DNA of 64,000 bases, from the NCBI RefSeq assembly GCF_019336435.1, contig NZ_JAHWXQ010000005.1:1-64000 (forward strand), given 5' to 3'. The notes under the pieces are model-generated. The model was not told where the DNA came from and searched no databases. It saw only the letters and a program-made list of their open reading frames with translations. Below are positions 53,201-60,869 of the stretch, piece by piece. Each line of letters begins with the position of its first letter. Position 1 is the first letter of the stretch. The stretch is from Pontibacter populi. GTDB taxonomy: Bacteria; Bacteroidota; Bacteroidia; Cytophagales; Hymenobacteraceae. Made by a program: the position numbers and the translations under genes.

Positions 53201-53472
53201 TTCAGGCGGATGTCAATGTTATGGCCGGCACGGGTTTGGGTAATCTGGCGTATGGCAGCTTCGTAAGCCTCGAAGGGCAAACCGGGGTTAAGCTTTAGCA
53301 GGGCCTGGCGCAGGTAGCGCACCAGGTATACTTCTTTCGTAGAAATTCGGCCCAATTTTCCTTGCGGACCTATCTCTTCCTTATCATAAGCATACACGTT
53401 CTCCCAGCCAAGTTCTTCTAAAAGTTTGGCGGCTTCAGCTTGTACCAGTTTGTCTTCGTTTAGTTGGCTCAT
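50269..53472 (-). CDS. hsdR: Type I restriction enzyme, R subunit
   Basis: A 1067-residue endonuclease/translocase subunit. The N-terminal PD-(D/E)xK nuclease has RRPDIIGF (Asp149) and LFIELK (Glu163, Lys165). Superfamily 2 helicase motifs follow: Walker A QGSGKS at 301-306, DEAH at 403-406 in ISDEAHR, motif III GFTGTPL, and motif VI-like QAIARANRV. The C-terminal helical region (about 850-1067) should bind the methylase core. All catalytic residues are intact, so it should cleave unmethylated DNA after translocation. Its ATG overlaps the hsdS stop by 4 bp. Confidence 0.95.
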   Translation of the reverse strand: MSQLNEDKLVQAEAAKLLEELGWENVYAYDKEEIGPQGKLGRISTKEVYLVRYLRQALLKLNPGLPFEAYEAAIRQITQTRAGHNIDIRLNREKYNLFKNGVIVEYRTASGELKKPRLQVFDFTNPENNHFLAVRELKVSGTIYNRRPDIIGFVNGIPLLFIELKNINVHIKDAYSKNFSDYKNTIPHLFDANAFVVISNAEHAKIGSVTGKYDHFNEWKRLIEDKEETEKVQLNTLLRGVCTKANFMDLFENFILFDDSKGKLVKIVARNHQFLGVNNAIEAVRKREFNNGQLGVFWHTQGSGKSYSMVFFSEKVHRKLKGNFTFLVVTDRTELDDQIYRTYAGCGLVDNDSSQCIPKSGKDLQELFKADKPYLFSLIHLFNQEVTKESAYSNRSDIIVISDEAHRSQYGRLALNMRTALPYANYLGFTGTPLFKDDEITSRIFGDYVSVYDFQQAMNDGATVPLIFDIRGEKLQITTTEINEKIAEKLEEISPNLSTDESALLEKELSREYHIVTAEKRLDAIARDFVDHYTTQWESGKAMFVCLDKITTVRMYNLVQKYWQLKKDELQAKREASNNQIEIQELKALLDWMHETDMAVVVSDEQNEVERFREHGLDIIPHRTKMKLGFETPDGKRLDLETAFKKNDHPFRVAFVCAMWLTGFDVPSLSTLYLDKPLKAHTLMQAIARANRVYEGKNNGLIVDYCGILKSLREALAVFAVGTSGRTATTDPVKPKEELLKELATSISMARAYLIEKGFNLDKIYDKSGTFKQADSIIEAKEVINYSEETRKHFEILAREVFKKFKACLTIDGVLEYRAEHDAISIIYGSLQNDKEKADITQILRELHQIVDDAISPVWQVGEDADHKLYDLSNINFTKLKEEFEKSKKRNTTVQNLKNYIEQKLAKMMRQNPLRTDFYKRYQDIIADYNYEKDRHVIEETFEKLMDYLKDLSEEEKRAAREGLKEEHLVLFDQLLKPNLELADRERIKKVAKGLLDALKENKEKYDNWREKEASQADISTFIYNYLYDENKGLPEAFTPEEVEEKSKQLYGFIFDHYPSFGRTVAA

Positions 53473-54656
53473 ACGGTTATTTCTCCGTTTATCAGTTTCG
53501 GTAACAGAATGTCGCGGGCTTGTTTTAGTTTTTGGTTTTGCTCAATTAGTACAAGTCTTTGTTCAAAAAGGCTTGCAGTGATGTCTAGATAATCTTTAAG
53601 TATCGTGTCATTAGGAATAAGCATTTCAATGCCTTCAATTTGACCACCACTAATGTTTGGTTGAGCTGCACCACCAGCATAATTTAGTATCTGTACTTGT
53701 GCATATTCAGTATTGAAAAAACTAAATAGGAAGGAAGTTGGATTTAAAACCTTCTTAGATTTAAAAATTCCGACGCGTTGATTCAAATAAAAATTCTGTC
53801 TAGTGCGGGGCATTATACCGATTTTACCTACCGTTGCTCCTGTCATTGCGATAAGAAGGTCACCCGCATTAAGTCTAAACTTTACAGCCATTTCAGCTAC
53901 ATTGTCATGCACACATTGGCAATTAATTGTGTCAATAGTGTTACCATCAATGTTAGCTATTTTTAAAACAGGGTTACCGTCTGATTGCCAGTCTTTACTT
54001 TTGAAAGCAAACCCAGATTGCACTTTTGCTAAATCGCCAACTCTACCAAAGCTCCAACCTTCCGGCACGCCATCAACTAAAGTTGTGTGTTCGTAGCCGG
54101 GGAAGCGAAGGCGCACAAACCATTCTTCATACAGCAGTCTCGCAGATTTTTCCAGCAGGGCAATACGTTTCAGATTGTTATCTATCAGGTCGTCGTAAGC
54201 TGAAAGTAAACTGCCAATTTTGCGTCTAACATTCGGCGCTGGAACAAAAGATTCATACTTAGAGAACTGCTCCCATTTCGTTCTTGGCCTATCACCTTTT
54301 GAGTTTGTAGTAGCATGGTCTATAAAATCTTGGTTCGCTACGAAATAGAAAATAAATTCAGAATCTTCATCTTCCTTCGCTCTAATAACTGAAATTTCAG
54401 TAGAACACACCCCGTCAAAGTTGGGCTTAGCAACTTTTCTAAAGTATGGACGCATCTTGCCAAAGAGTACATCCCTTGCTGCAAACTTATACTTGCTGCT
54501 AACAACTTCAGAAGATTCTCCAACTGAAGTTATTTTTAAACTATTAGGCTCAATGTGTTCTAATCCTATATATGGTAACACTTCTGAATCCCCATTAGGT
54601 ATAAATCCATCACGAACTTCAAAAGCAATATCTGCTAGGCAACCTCTGTTTCTCAT
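53469..54656 (-). CDS. hsdS: Type I restriction enzyme, specificity subunit
   Basis: A 395-residue S subunit with two target-recognition domains (about 1-150 and 200-350). Each is followed by a long conserved helix (RRKIGSLLSAYDDLIDNNLKRIALLEKSARLLYEEW, and LDITASLFEQRLVLIEQNQKLKQARDILLPKLINGEI). Two TRDs of this type specify a bipartite target sequence that cannot be read by eye. It overlaps both neighbours by 4 bp, giving tight translational coupling M-S-R. Confidence 0.94.
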   Translation of the reverse strand: MRNRGCLADIAFEVRDGFIPNGDSEVLPYIGLEHIEPNSLKITSVGESSEVVSSKYKFAARDVLFGKMRPYFRKVAKPNFDGVCSTEISVIRAKEDEDSEFIFYFVANQDFIDHATTNSKGDRPRTKWEQFSKYESFVPAPNVRRKIGSLLSAYDDLIDNNLKRIALLEKSARLLYEEWFVRLRFPGYEHTTLVDGVPEGWSFGRVGDLAKVQSGFAFKSKDWQSDGNPVLKIANIDGNTIDTINCQCVHDNVAEMAVKFRLNAGDLLIAMTGATVGKIGIMPRTRQNFYLNQRVGIFKSKKVLNPTSFLFSFFNTEYAQVQILNYAGGAAQPNISGGQIEGIEMLIPNDTILKDYLDITASLFEQRLVLIEQNQKLKQARDILLPKLINGEITV

Positions 54657-56743
54657 ACTCCCAACTCCTCAAAATTTTGCTGTATAGTTTGTGCCAGTTC
54701 AGTGGCTTCTTCGTTCAGGCCGGCCAGTTCCAGGTGTATGTCGCGCAGGGCTTCTTCAAAGTCAAAGTCTTCGTCTACTTCCTGTGGGGCTACGCCTACA
54801 TAGCGGCCAGGAGTAAGGCTCCAGTCGTTGGCTTCTATCTCAGCTATAGTTGTCAGCTTTACCAGCCCTTCCACGTCGCGCAGTTTCGCCTCCGGGAAGC
54901 GTGTTTGCAGCCACACCACCTGCTTATGGAAGTAGTTCAGCAGTTTAAGCTGTTCGGCTGCTTCGTGGCGTTTTGCATCCAGCGCTTTACGCACCTGTAC
55001 AACAGAACCAAAGCCAGTATTTGGCATCTGTAGGTTATGCTCTTTGCTTAGTTTCAGGGCGGCATCCAGGGTGCGGGTAATTCCCTTGTAAAGCAGATCC
55101 AGTTGCTTGGCTATACTTTTCGCTTTTATAGTTAGCGGCTCAAAGGCTTGTTGCGCCTGGTGTTGCCACTCGTTGCTTTGCAGCACATTCGGGCACCAGT
55201 TGTTGCGGTAACTTTCCAGTTCCTGTGTTAAGCCTGCACGGTCATGCGAGTAGGTGCCATAGGTTAGCATCCAGTCTTCATAACTTGCTGTTAGTTCCTG
55301 TCTGTCAGCTGCCTCCGGGAGTAGCTTAGTGAAGGCTGTAATAGCACCTTCCAGCTCAATTAAGTTAGTGTTAAATTGCTGTAGTTGCTCGGGTACTTTG
55401 GCGGCCTCTTCACAAACCTGGTTCAGGTAATCGTTTACCAGTTTCAGGTAGCGGTCCTGCTGGCCACGGTACAGCCAAACTATAGCTGTCAGGTTCTGTA
55501 GTTGTTCCGGCGAGAAATCGTATACTTTGCGTGTTACTTTCCGGAATATGTTACGGGCATCCAGCATCAGCACTTTGTCGCGCATTTCGGCAGGTTTGCC
55601 TTTATCCAGGAACCATAGTTCGCAAGGCACGGTACGGGTATAAAAGAAGTTAGAGCGGATAGAGATCATGGCATCCACATCGCCACTTTCTACCAGCTTA
55701 CGGCGCACTTCTTTCTCGACATTGCCCGCACTACTCGCTTGCGACGACATCACAAAACCGGCACGGCCTGTCGCGTTCAGGTAACTATGGAAGTACGAAA
55801 CCCACAGGTAGTTACCGTTGCTAACTTTCTTTTGCTTGTTCACGCCTGGCAAACCAAACGGCAGGCGCGGGTCGTTCTTTATCTTTTCAGCATCTACTTC
55901 GTCTACGTTAAATGGCGGGTTAGCCATCACAAAGTCGGCACGGCCTAATAAGTTATGCTGGTCTTCATAAAAGCTGTTGCCTTCGACTATACTTCCTTCC
56001 AGGCCATGCACGGCCAAATTCATTTTAGCTAGGCGTATAGTTGCGCCTGTTTTCTCCTGCCCAAAGAAAGTAACGGCTTCGTGGGCCGGTTTGCCTACCT
56101 TCTCCAGAAAGTGGCTTGTCTGCACAAACATACCACCCGATCCGCAAGCAGGGTCGGTTACAATGCCATGGTCCGGCTCAATTACGTTTACCAGCGTTTG
56201 CACCAGCGAAGGCGGCGTAAAGAATTCGCCGTTATCCTGGGCACCCTGCATGGCAAATTTCATCAGGAAATATTCATAAATGCGCCCGAACATATCGCCG
56301 GAAGCATCCTGCAGAGCCTGGTCGTTAAAGGTCTTCAGCAGGTTACGGAGCACACCGGTTTCAAAGATCTGGTAATCCTTCGGTAGTATACCTTTCAATG
56401 GAGCATAGTCATTCTCAACCAGCTCCATGGCATGGTTTACAGCCCCGGCCACATCTACTTCGGATGGCAGGTTCAGCAGGTACTCGTACTGTGCTTTCTC
56501 CTGCAAAAACAGCGCACTCTTACGGGTAAAATCTTCTTTGGTAATTTGTCTAGGTACACCACCACGCGATGGCAGCGTTGCTTCCACTTCGCCTTTAACT
56601 TTTAGAAAGCGGTTGTAAGCATGGCGTAAAAAGATAAGGCCCAAAACGGGCATATAGTATTCAGTAGAAGTCAGTTTAGAGTTAGAGCGCAACTGATCTG
56701 CAGCAGACCACAATCTACGCTCCACTTGTTCAAAATTTTCCAA
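54653..56743 (-). CDS. hsdM: Type I restriction enzyme, M subunit (N6-adenine methylase)
   Basis: A 696-residue methylase. The N-terminal HsdM_N domain (5-125) precedes the AdoMet-dependent N6_Mtase core with DPACGSGG at 197-204 (motif I) and NPPF at 275-278 (motif IV). The C-terminal region beyond about 470 is a long helical extension, making the protein roughly 150-200 residues longer than the common HsdM. The start codon is TTG (LWSAADQLRSN follows at a normal distance), with no alternative ATG giving the conserved N-terminus. It is the first gene of the hsdMSR operon. Confidence 0.94.
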   Translation of the reverse strand: MENFEQVERRLWSAADQLRSNSKLTSTEYYMPVLGLIFLRHAYNRFLKVKGEVEATLPSRGGVPRQITKEDFTRKSALFLQEKAQYEYLLNLPSEVDVAGAVNHAMELVENDYAPLKGILPKDYQIFETGVLRNLLKTFNDQALQDASGDMFGRIYEYFLMKFAMQGAQDNGEFFTPPSLVQTLVNVIEPDHGIVTDPACGSGGMFVQTSHFLEKVGKPAHEAVTFFGQEKTGATIRLAKMNLAVHGLEGSIVEGNSFYEDQHNLLGRADFVMANPPFNVDEVDAEKIKNDPRLPFGLPGVNKQKKVSNGNYLWVSYFHSYLNATGRAGFVMSSQASSAGNVEKEVRRKLVESGDVDAMISIRSNFFYTRTVPCELWFLDKGKPAEMRDKVLMLDARNIFRKVTRKVYDFSPEQLQNLTAIVWLYRGQQDRYLKLVNDYLNQVCEEAAKVPEQLQQFNTNLIELEGAITAFTKLLPEAADRQELTASYEDWMLTYGTYSHDRAGLTQELESYRNNWCPNVLQSNEWQHQAQQAFEPLTIKAKSIAKQLDLLYKGITRTLDAALKLSKEHNLQMPNTGFGSVVQVRKALDAKRHEAAEQLKLLNYFHKQVVWLQTRFPEAKLRDVEGLVKLTTIAEIEANDWSLTPGRYVGVAPQEVDEDFDFEEALRDIHLELAGLNEEATELAQTIQQNFEELGV

Positions 56744-57164
56744 GGTGGGTGTTGTAAAAGTTGTAATAGCAAATAGGAGTAAATATAGGGGAAGTTAGAT
56801 AGAGTTGCAAGGCTGGTAGATTAGGACTAATTCAAATCTATTTACAATGCTTTGAAATATATTGACTAAGTCAATATTGATGCTTGCTATAAAAATTGCT
56901 AAGTTTTATGTGTTTTGTATAATATATGCGTACAGAATAGATAATTATAAGTAATGTTAATTGCTACCACTTGTTCTGAATAACTGATCTCTGCCTCAAC
57001 AAAACCTCTGCATAATACGGTTTAAAATTATAGTAATTTCTATATAAAATCTTTAATAATATTTTTTTCATATTCTAAGTCTGCCTGTTTGTTAGTCTCA
57101 AATATGGTTTGATCAGATAAGTAGTCACTATAAATAATATTAACCAACATTAAAATTTAAAACT
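56744..57164. other. A/T-rich spacer, no gene
   Basis: A 421-bp spacer between hsdM and a divergent unknown gene. Base composition drops sharply to A/T-rich here and stays low to about 60.8 kb. No RNA gene or long frame seen. Confidence 0.4.
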
Positions 57165-58370
57165 ATGTCAGAATTTACATTAAAAATTAATCAATCATTA
57201 GTAGAAAGGACATTGGATAGAATTGATTTTAATCCCTATAAATTTATTTGGGATCAATCATCTAATTTAAGAGAAGAAGCTATTATTGCAGATGACGTGA
57301 ATCAAGTTTTATTGGACTTTGATCAAAAGCTTGATGATTTGGGAGAGAGTGCTCTAAAAACTTTAGATGAAGACGCTAAAAATGAAGGTTTATTTACTAA
57401 ATCATTAGAAGAGTTTAATGAAGGTGGCTTTCAAGAATTACTGAAAAAAGATTCTTTATTATTAAGTGAAGATGAAAAGCTGAAAATTAAACATTATACA
57501 AAGTTAGAAGAACTGCAAGCTTCGATCATATTTGGGAATGAGCTAGCAGCAGAATATGTATTAAATAATGGAGCTGTTTTTAGTGTAGATGAAACCATTG
57601 CCCAAGAAGCAAAAATAATCTTAGGACAAGCTCAAGCGATTAATAGACTTGATAGAGAAACATTAATCTTAGGTTCATCTTTCTTTAAGAAAGTAGGTGG
57701 AGTTTTGAGGAATGCCGCTAAGACTATTGGTAAATGGTTCAAAACTCAGATTGCTAAAGTAATTCAAATTGGTAAGCCTGAATTAAAAAGATTAGAAATT
57801 AATATATGGAATAGGCCTAGGATCATTTTAGGAAATCCTGTATTGATTAATAATCTTAATGTAAGTGTATATAATCTATCAGTTCATATTCCATATTCTT
57901 GGCGTGTACCAATACCAGGTCAGGATTGGCATCATAATGTTTTAAAACTAAATATCCGTTTAGGTGAAGTATTAGTATCGACTGACTCACAATACGATTT
58001 ATTTCCTGAAAACAACAAAATTTTTGTAGCTCCACGTTTTAATACATTCAAATTTAGTTTCAAAATTTTTGAAATACCTTTTACAATAAGTTTAAGTGGA
58101 TTGGTAAATAAAATACTTGATAATAAAAGAATTGAAATTTATGACGTCTCTAATCTTGCACTACCACTAAAATTGCTAGATATGAAATATGAAATTGAAG
58201 ACGTCAAAGCTGTGACATTAGCTAATGGGTTAGCATTAGAAGTTGGTATCAGAGTAAGTGATACATTTATGTTGAGAACCACAACAAAACAAATAAGTCA
58301 TAAGGTTACGAAAGGTATAAATAAAAGGAATAAAGTAACGGTTAAAACTTCTGGAAATGGTCGCCGTTAA
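57165..58370 (+). CDS. Unknown protein with cationic amphipathic segment
   Basis: A 401-residue protein without signal peptide, from markedly A/T-rich DNA. The N-terminal 160 residues are acidic and helical (DDVNQVLLDFDQKLDDLGESALKTLDEDAKNEG). Residues about 171-203 form a strongly cationic amphipathic helix (SSFFKKVGGVLRNAAKTIGK, then WFKTQIAKVI). The C-terminal part is beta-rich (INIWNRPRIILGNPVLINNLNVSVYNLSVHIPY). The middle helix looks like a membrane-active peptide, so a toxin or effector kept silent by the acidic part is conceivable, but I recognise no family. Confidence 0.62.
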   Translation: MSEFTLKINQSLVERTLDRIDFNPYKFIWDQSSNLREEAIIADDVNQVLLDFDQKLDDLGESALKTLDEDAKNEGLFTKSLEEFNEGGFQELLKKDSLLLSEDEKLKIKHYTKLEELQASIIFGNELAAEYVLNNGAVFSVDETIAQEAKIILGQAQAINRLDRETLILGSSFFKKVGGVLRNAAKTIGKWFKTQIAKVIQIGKPELKRLEINIWNRPRIILGNPVLINNLNVSVYNLSVHIPYSWRVPIPGQDWHHNVLKLNIRLGEVLVSTDSQYDLFPENNKIFVAPRFNTFKFSFKIFEIPFTISLSGLVNKILDNKRIEIYDVSNLALPLKLLDMKYEIEDVKAVTLANGLALEVGIRVSDTFMLRTTTKQISHKVTKGINKRNKVTVKTSGNGRR

Positions 58371-58883
58371 AAATGAGGTAAATAATTCATCTGCAGGTTG
58401 TTAGGTTTTGTTAAAGTGGTGTTTTAATACTCTTAAAGTTATTAATCAAATTTTCAAGCTCTAATTTAAATAGATAATTTACTATAGTCAGACAAAATTA
58501 TACTAACAAAAAATAAGCCTGTCAAGAATTTATATCTTATCAGGCTTATTTTTTGTTAGTATAATAGATTACATGCAACTTTTGAATCTATATGCAAAAT
58601 GATTCAAATTAAAGTGTATTTGTCGGCTTGCCGTAGCTTTTAATTTAAAAACTAATAGTGATTTGATAAAGCAGGTCAGACCCAGCCTTAGAGTGTGATC
58701 TGTGGTAATTTCTTAGGTGCTAATTTACTCTCACAAAAACAAGACAATATCGCGCCAAAGTTATTTTGATCATAATTTAAGAACTGGCAACTACGCTCAA
58801 ATTTTTTAATCAAAATACTTCAATATTATATATAGATAGCCTTAAAGCAAGTTTAACACAATTTATATACAATATCGATATGT
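58371..58883. other. Convergent spacer with long hairpin
   Basis: A 513-bp gap between convergent genes. Besides the 25-bp-stem terminator at 58497-58565 nothing is recognised; the remaining 320 bp is A/T-rich with no credible frame. Confidence 0.45.
58497..58565. terminator. Bidirectional terminator with 25-bp perfect stem
   Basis: Arms 58497-58521 and 58541-58565 are exact reverse complements around a 19-base loop; the core AAAAAATAAGCCTG/CAGGCTTATTTTTT gives a T tract in both directions. It lies between convergent genes. Confidence 0.8.
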
Positions 58884-60227
58884 CTAATTAGGTCTTGTTT
58901 TTATGTTCTTTGGTTTAGTAAAAGGGTTATATTCATAAAGGCTTTCACTGAAAACCACTTCTCCTTCAGAGTTTATCACCAAGCAACTTAATTCAGTACC
59001 TGCACTATACTTTATTTGAGAACTCCTCCATAAATTCTCAGTAATCTTGTTACTACCCTTAGAAGTTGCTATTATTTTAAGCGTGTAGACATCAGGTTCG
59101 TTTAACTTTTGCATTATCCTTTCTGCTCTCATTATCAAAGCATGGTTTGATGTTTTCACACCAGAAGCTTCTGATGAAAGTAGAGTCATTATCTGAGTAT
59201 TGGCAGTGTTAATTGCAGTTAACTCAGCGACCATTTTTGAATGTTTTGAAATTTGATCCTTAAGAGCCTTCTTCTTTGCTTCATTTTTTTCACTTGATAG
59301 CTTACTTTGCAATTCTTTTATTTTATCATTGAGGGTGTTGATGTGAGTAGTTGCCCGCATACTTTGTGCATTAATGGTATTTAACTTCTCTATAAAAGGG
59401 GAAGGTTTAGTAGACGTCTTGATGGTATATATTGGAAATAGACCTGGATAAAATACTTTCCATTTCTGCTGTTTATTTCTAATTGATTTACTTAACACTG
59501 CTACTACAAGAGATTCATCATTTACCATATCAAAGTTTTTAAACTCTGTCGTAGTGCGGAATAAAGAAGCTAACTCAGCAATAGTTTTAAGGGTTCCAGC
59601 AGCAGCATACCCCATTGTTATGGGATCTACAAATTGAGGCTTTTCAGGATTTAATAAATTCTCAGCAGCTTGGTTAACTTTTTCATAAGTTGAATTTAAT
59701 GAGTTAAGCTGTTCAGTTAGAGAAGTATAAAGTTCTATCGCAGGTATATTTGTTGGGTCATAAATTATAAAAGTAGAAGTTTCCTTTTTGCCTGCCTCTG
59801 TTTTTGAGAACACATCAACAAATTTATCAAACGTGCTTTCTAAAGAGTTATGCGCTAAAACCCGGCTCTCTATAAATACACCATCATTTGAGGTAATTTT
59901 GCCTGATAGAGCGGTGATTTCAGGTCCTTTATACATATCACGCCTAGCTTGAAGCTCTTCTAATTCTGCTTTTGCAATAGCTGTTTCAGCTTTAGCTTTT
60001 TCTTCGTTGCTGAGTGGTGCATTTAAAATTGCAGCCGCTTGTCGAGCTTTAGCAGCTTCTAATTCAGCTTCAGCTATTTCTTTTTTATGCCTTGCTATTG
60101 CAGCCTCTTGTTCTAGCTTTACTTCCTCAGGGCTTTTTTCTCGCTCTTGACAATAAGCATCCATATTTACTGTAAGCATAAGAATTGTTACACCTAACAC
60201 TAGGGGTAATATTAATTTTTTTTGCAT
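58884..60227 (-). CDS. Unknown exported coiled-coil protein
   Basis: A 447-residue protein with signal peptide MQKKLILPLVLGVTILMLTV ending near DAYCQ. Residues about 32-98 are a Glu/Ala/Lys-rich coiled coil (EEVKLEQEAAIARHKKEIAE). A second coiled coil is at about 290-345 (IKELQSKLSSEKNEAKKKAL). Between and after them are globular segments (ESRVLAHNSLESTFDKFVDVF, VFYPGLFPIYTIK) and a C-terminal beta-rich end. It should be periplasmic. No family is recognised. It resembles tail-fibre or secretion-scaffold proteins only in coil content. Confidence 0.62.
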   Translation of the reverse strand: MQKKLILPLVLGVTILMLTVNMDAYCQEREKSPEEVKLEQEAAIARHKKEIAEAELEAAKARQAAAILNAPLSNEEKAKAETAIAKAELEELQARRDMYKGPEITALSGKITSNDGVFIESRVLAHNSLESTFDKFVDVFSKTEAGKKETSTFIIYDPTNIPAIELYTSLTEQLNSLNSTYEKVNQAAENLLNPEKPQFVDPITMGYAAAGTLKTIAELASLFRTTTEFKNFDMVNDESLVVAVLSKSIRNKQQKWKVFYPGLFPIYTIKTSTKPSPFIEKLNTINAQSMRATTHINTLNDKIKELQSKLSSEKNEAKKKALKDQISKHSKMVAELTAINTANTQIMTLLSSEASGVKTSNHALIMRAERIMQKLNEPDVYTLKIIATSKGSNKITENLWRSSQIKYSAGTELSCLVINSEGEVVFSESLYEYNPFTKPKNIKTRPN

Positions 60228-60869
60228 AAGGTTATTATCTATGGGTTAAATAATGAATTTATATCTTTAAATATATATATAACATATGTTTAATATTAAT
60301 AATTTAATATATTTTGCAATCAACTAGCTTAAATTCAAGGCAAAAAGAAAGTTTTGATAGGAGCCTGCAGCAATTACATCCATAGTGCAGATGAGTGTAA
60401 TATTGTCGTTTATCCAGCACTTTGTAGCACATTTATAATTAATGAAAGGAAGGGGATTAAGAAGATACTTTAGGAACATATTGAGGTAGAAAAGTCTACT
60501 TTAGACTATCCGAGAAATGGGGGTAATCACACCTATTTATAATAACGCCCATTATAAATACTAAGACTTTCACTGACAAAAATGCTTAGTCATTGAATGC
60601 TTGGCCATGCTAAGTCTAATTTATAAATCTAAAAATACCTAGTTCTAAGTATTGAAATTGTGGAATTAAACTTTCAAATTTAGTATTTGGTAACTGATTT
60701 ATCATAATTTTTATAAGATAAAGGTAATAGTTCAAAATCTATAAAGTACTCTAGCTGATAAGATTGCTAATATTAGAAAAATTAAAAGTTAAGCAGTTGT
60801 CACTTGGTACCCATTAACCAGACTAGTTCTCCTTTAGTAATCTTGAAACACTATGTAATCAAAAACACC
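60228..60869. other. A/T-rich spacer, no gene
   Basis: A 642-bp divergent spacer. No tRNA, repeat array or coding frame of note. Its size leaves room for an unrecognised small RNA or regulatory region. Confidence 0.4.
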
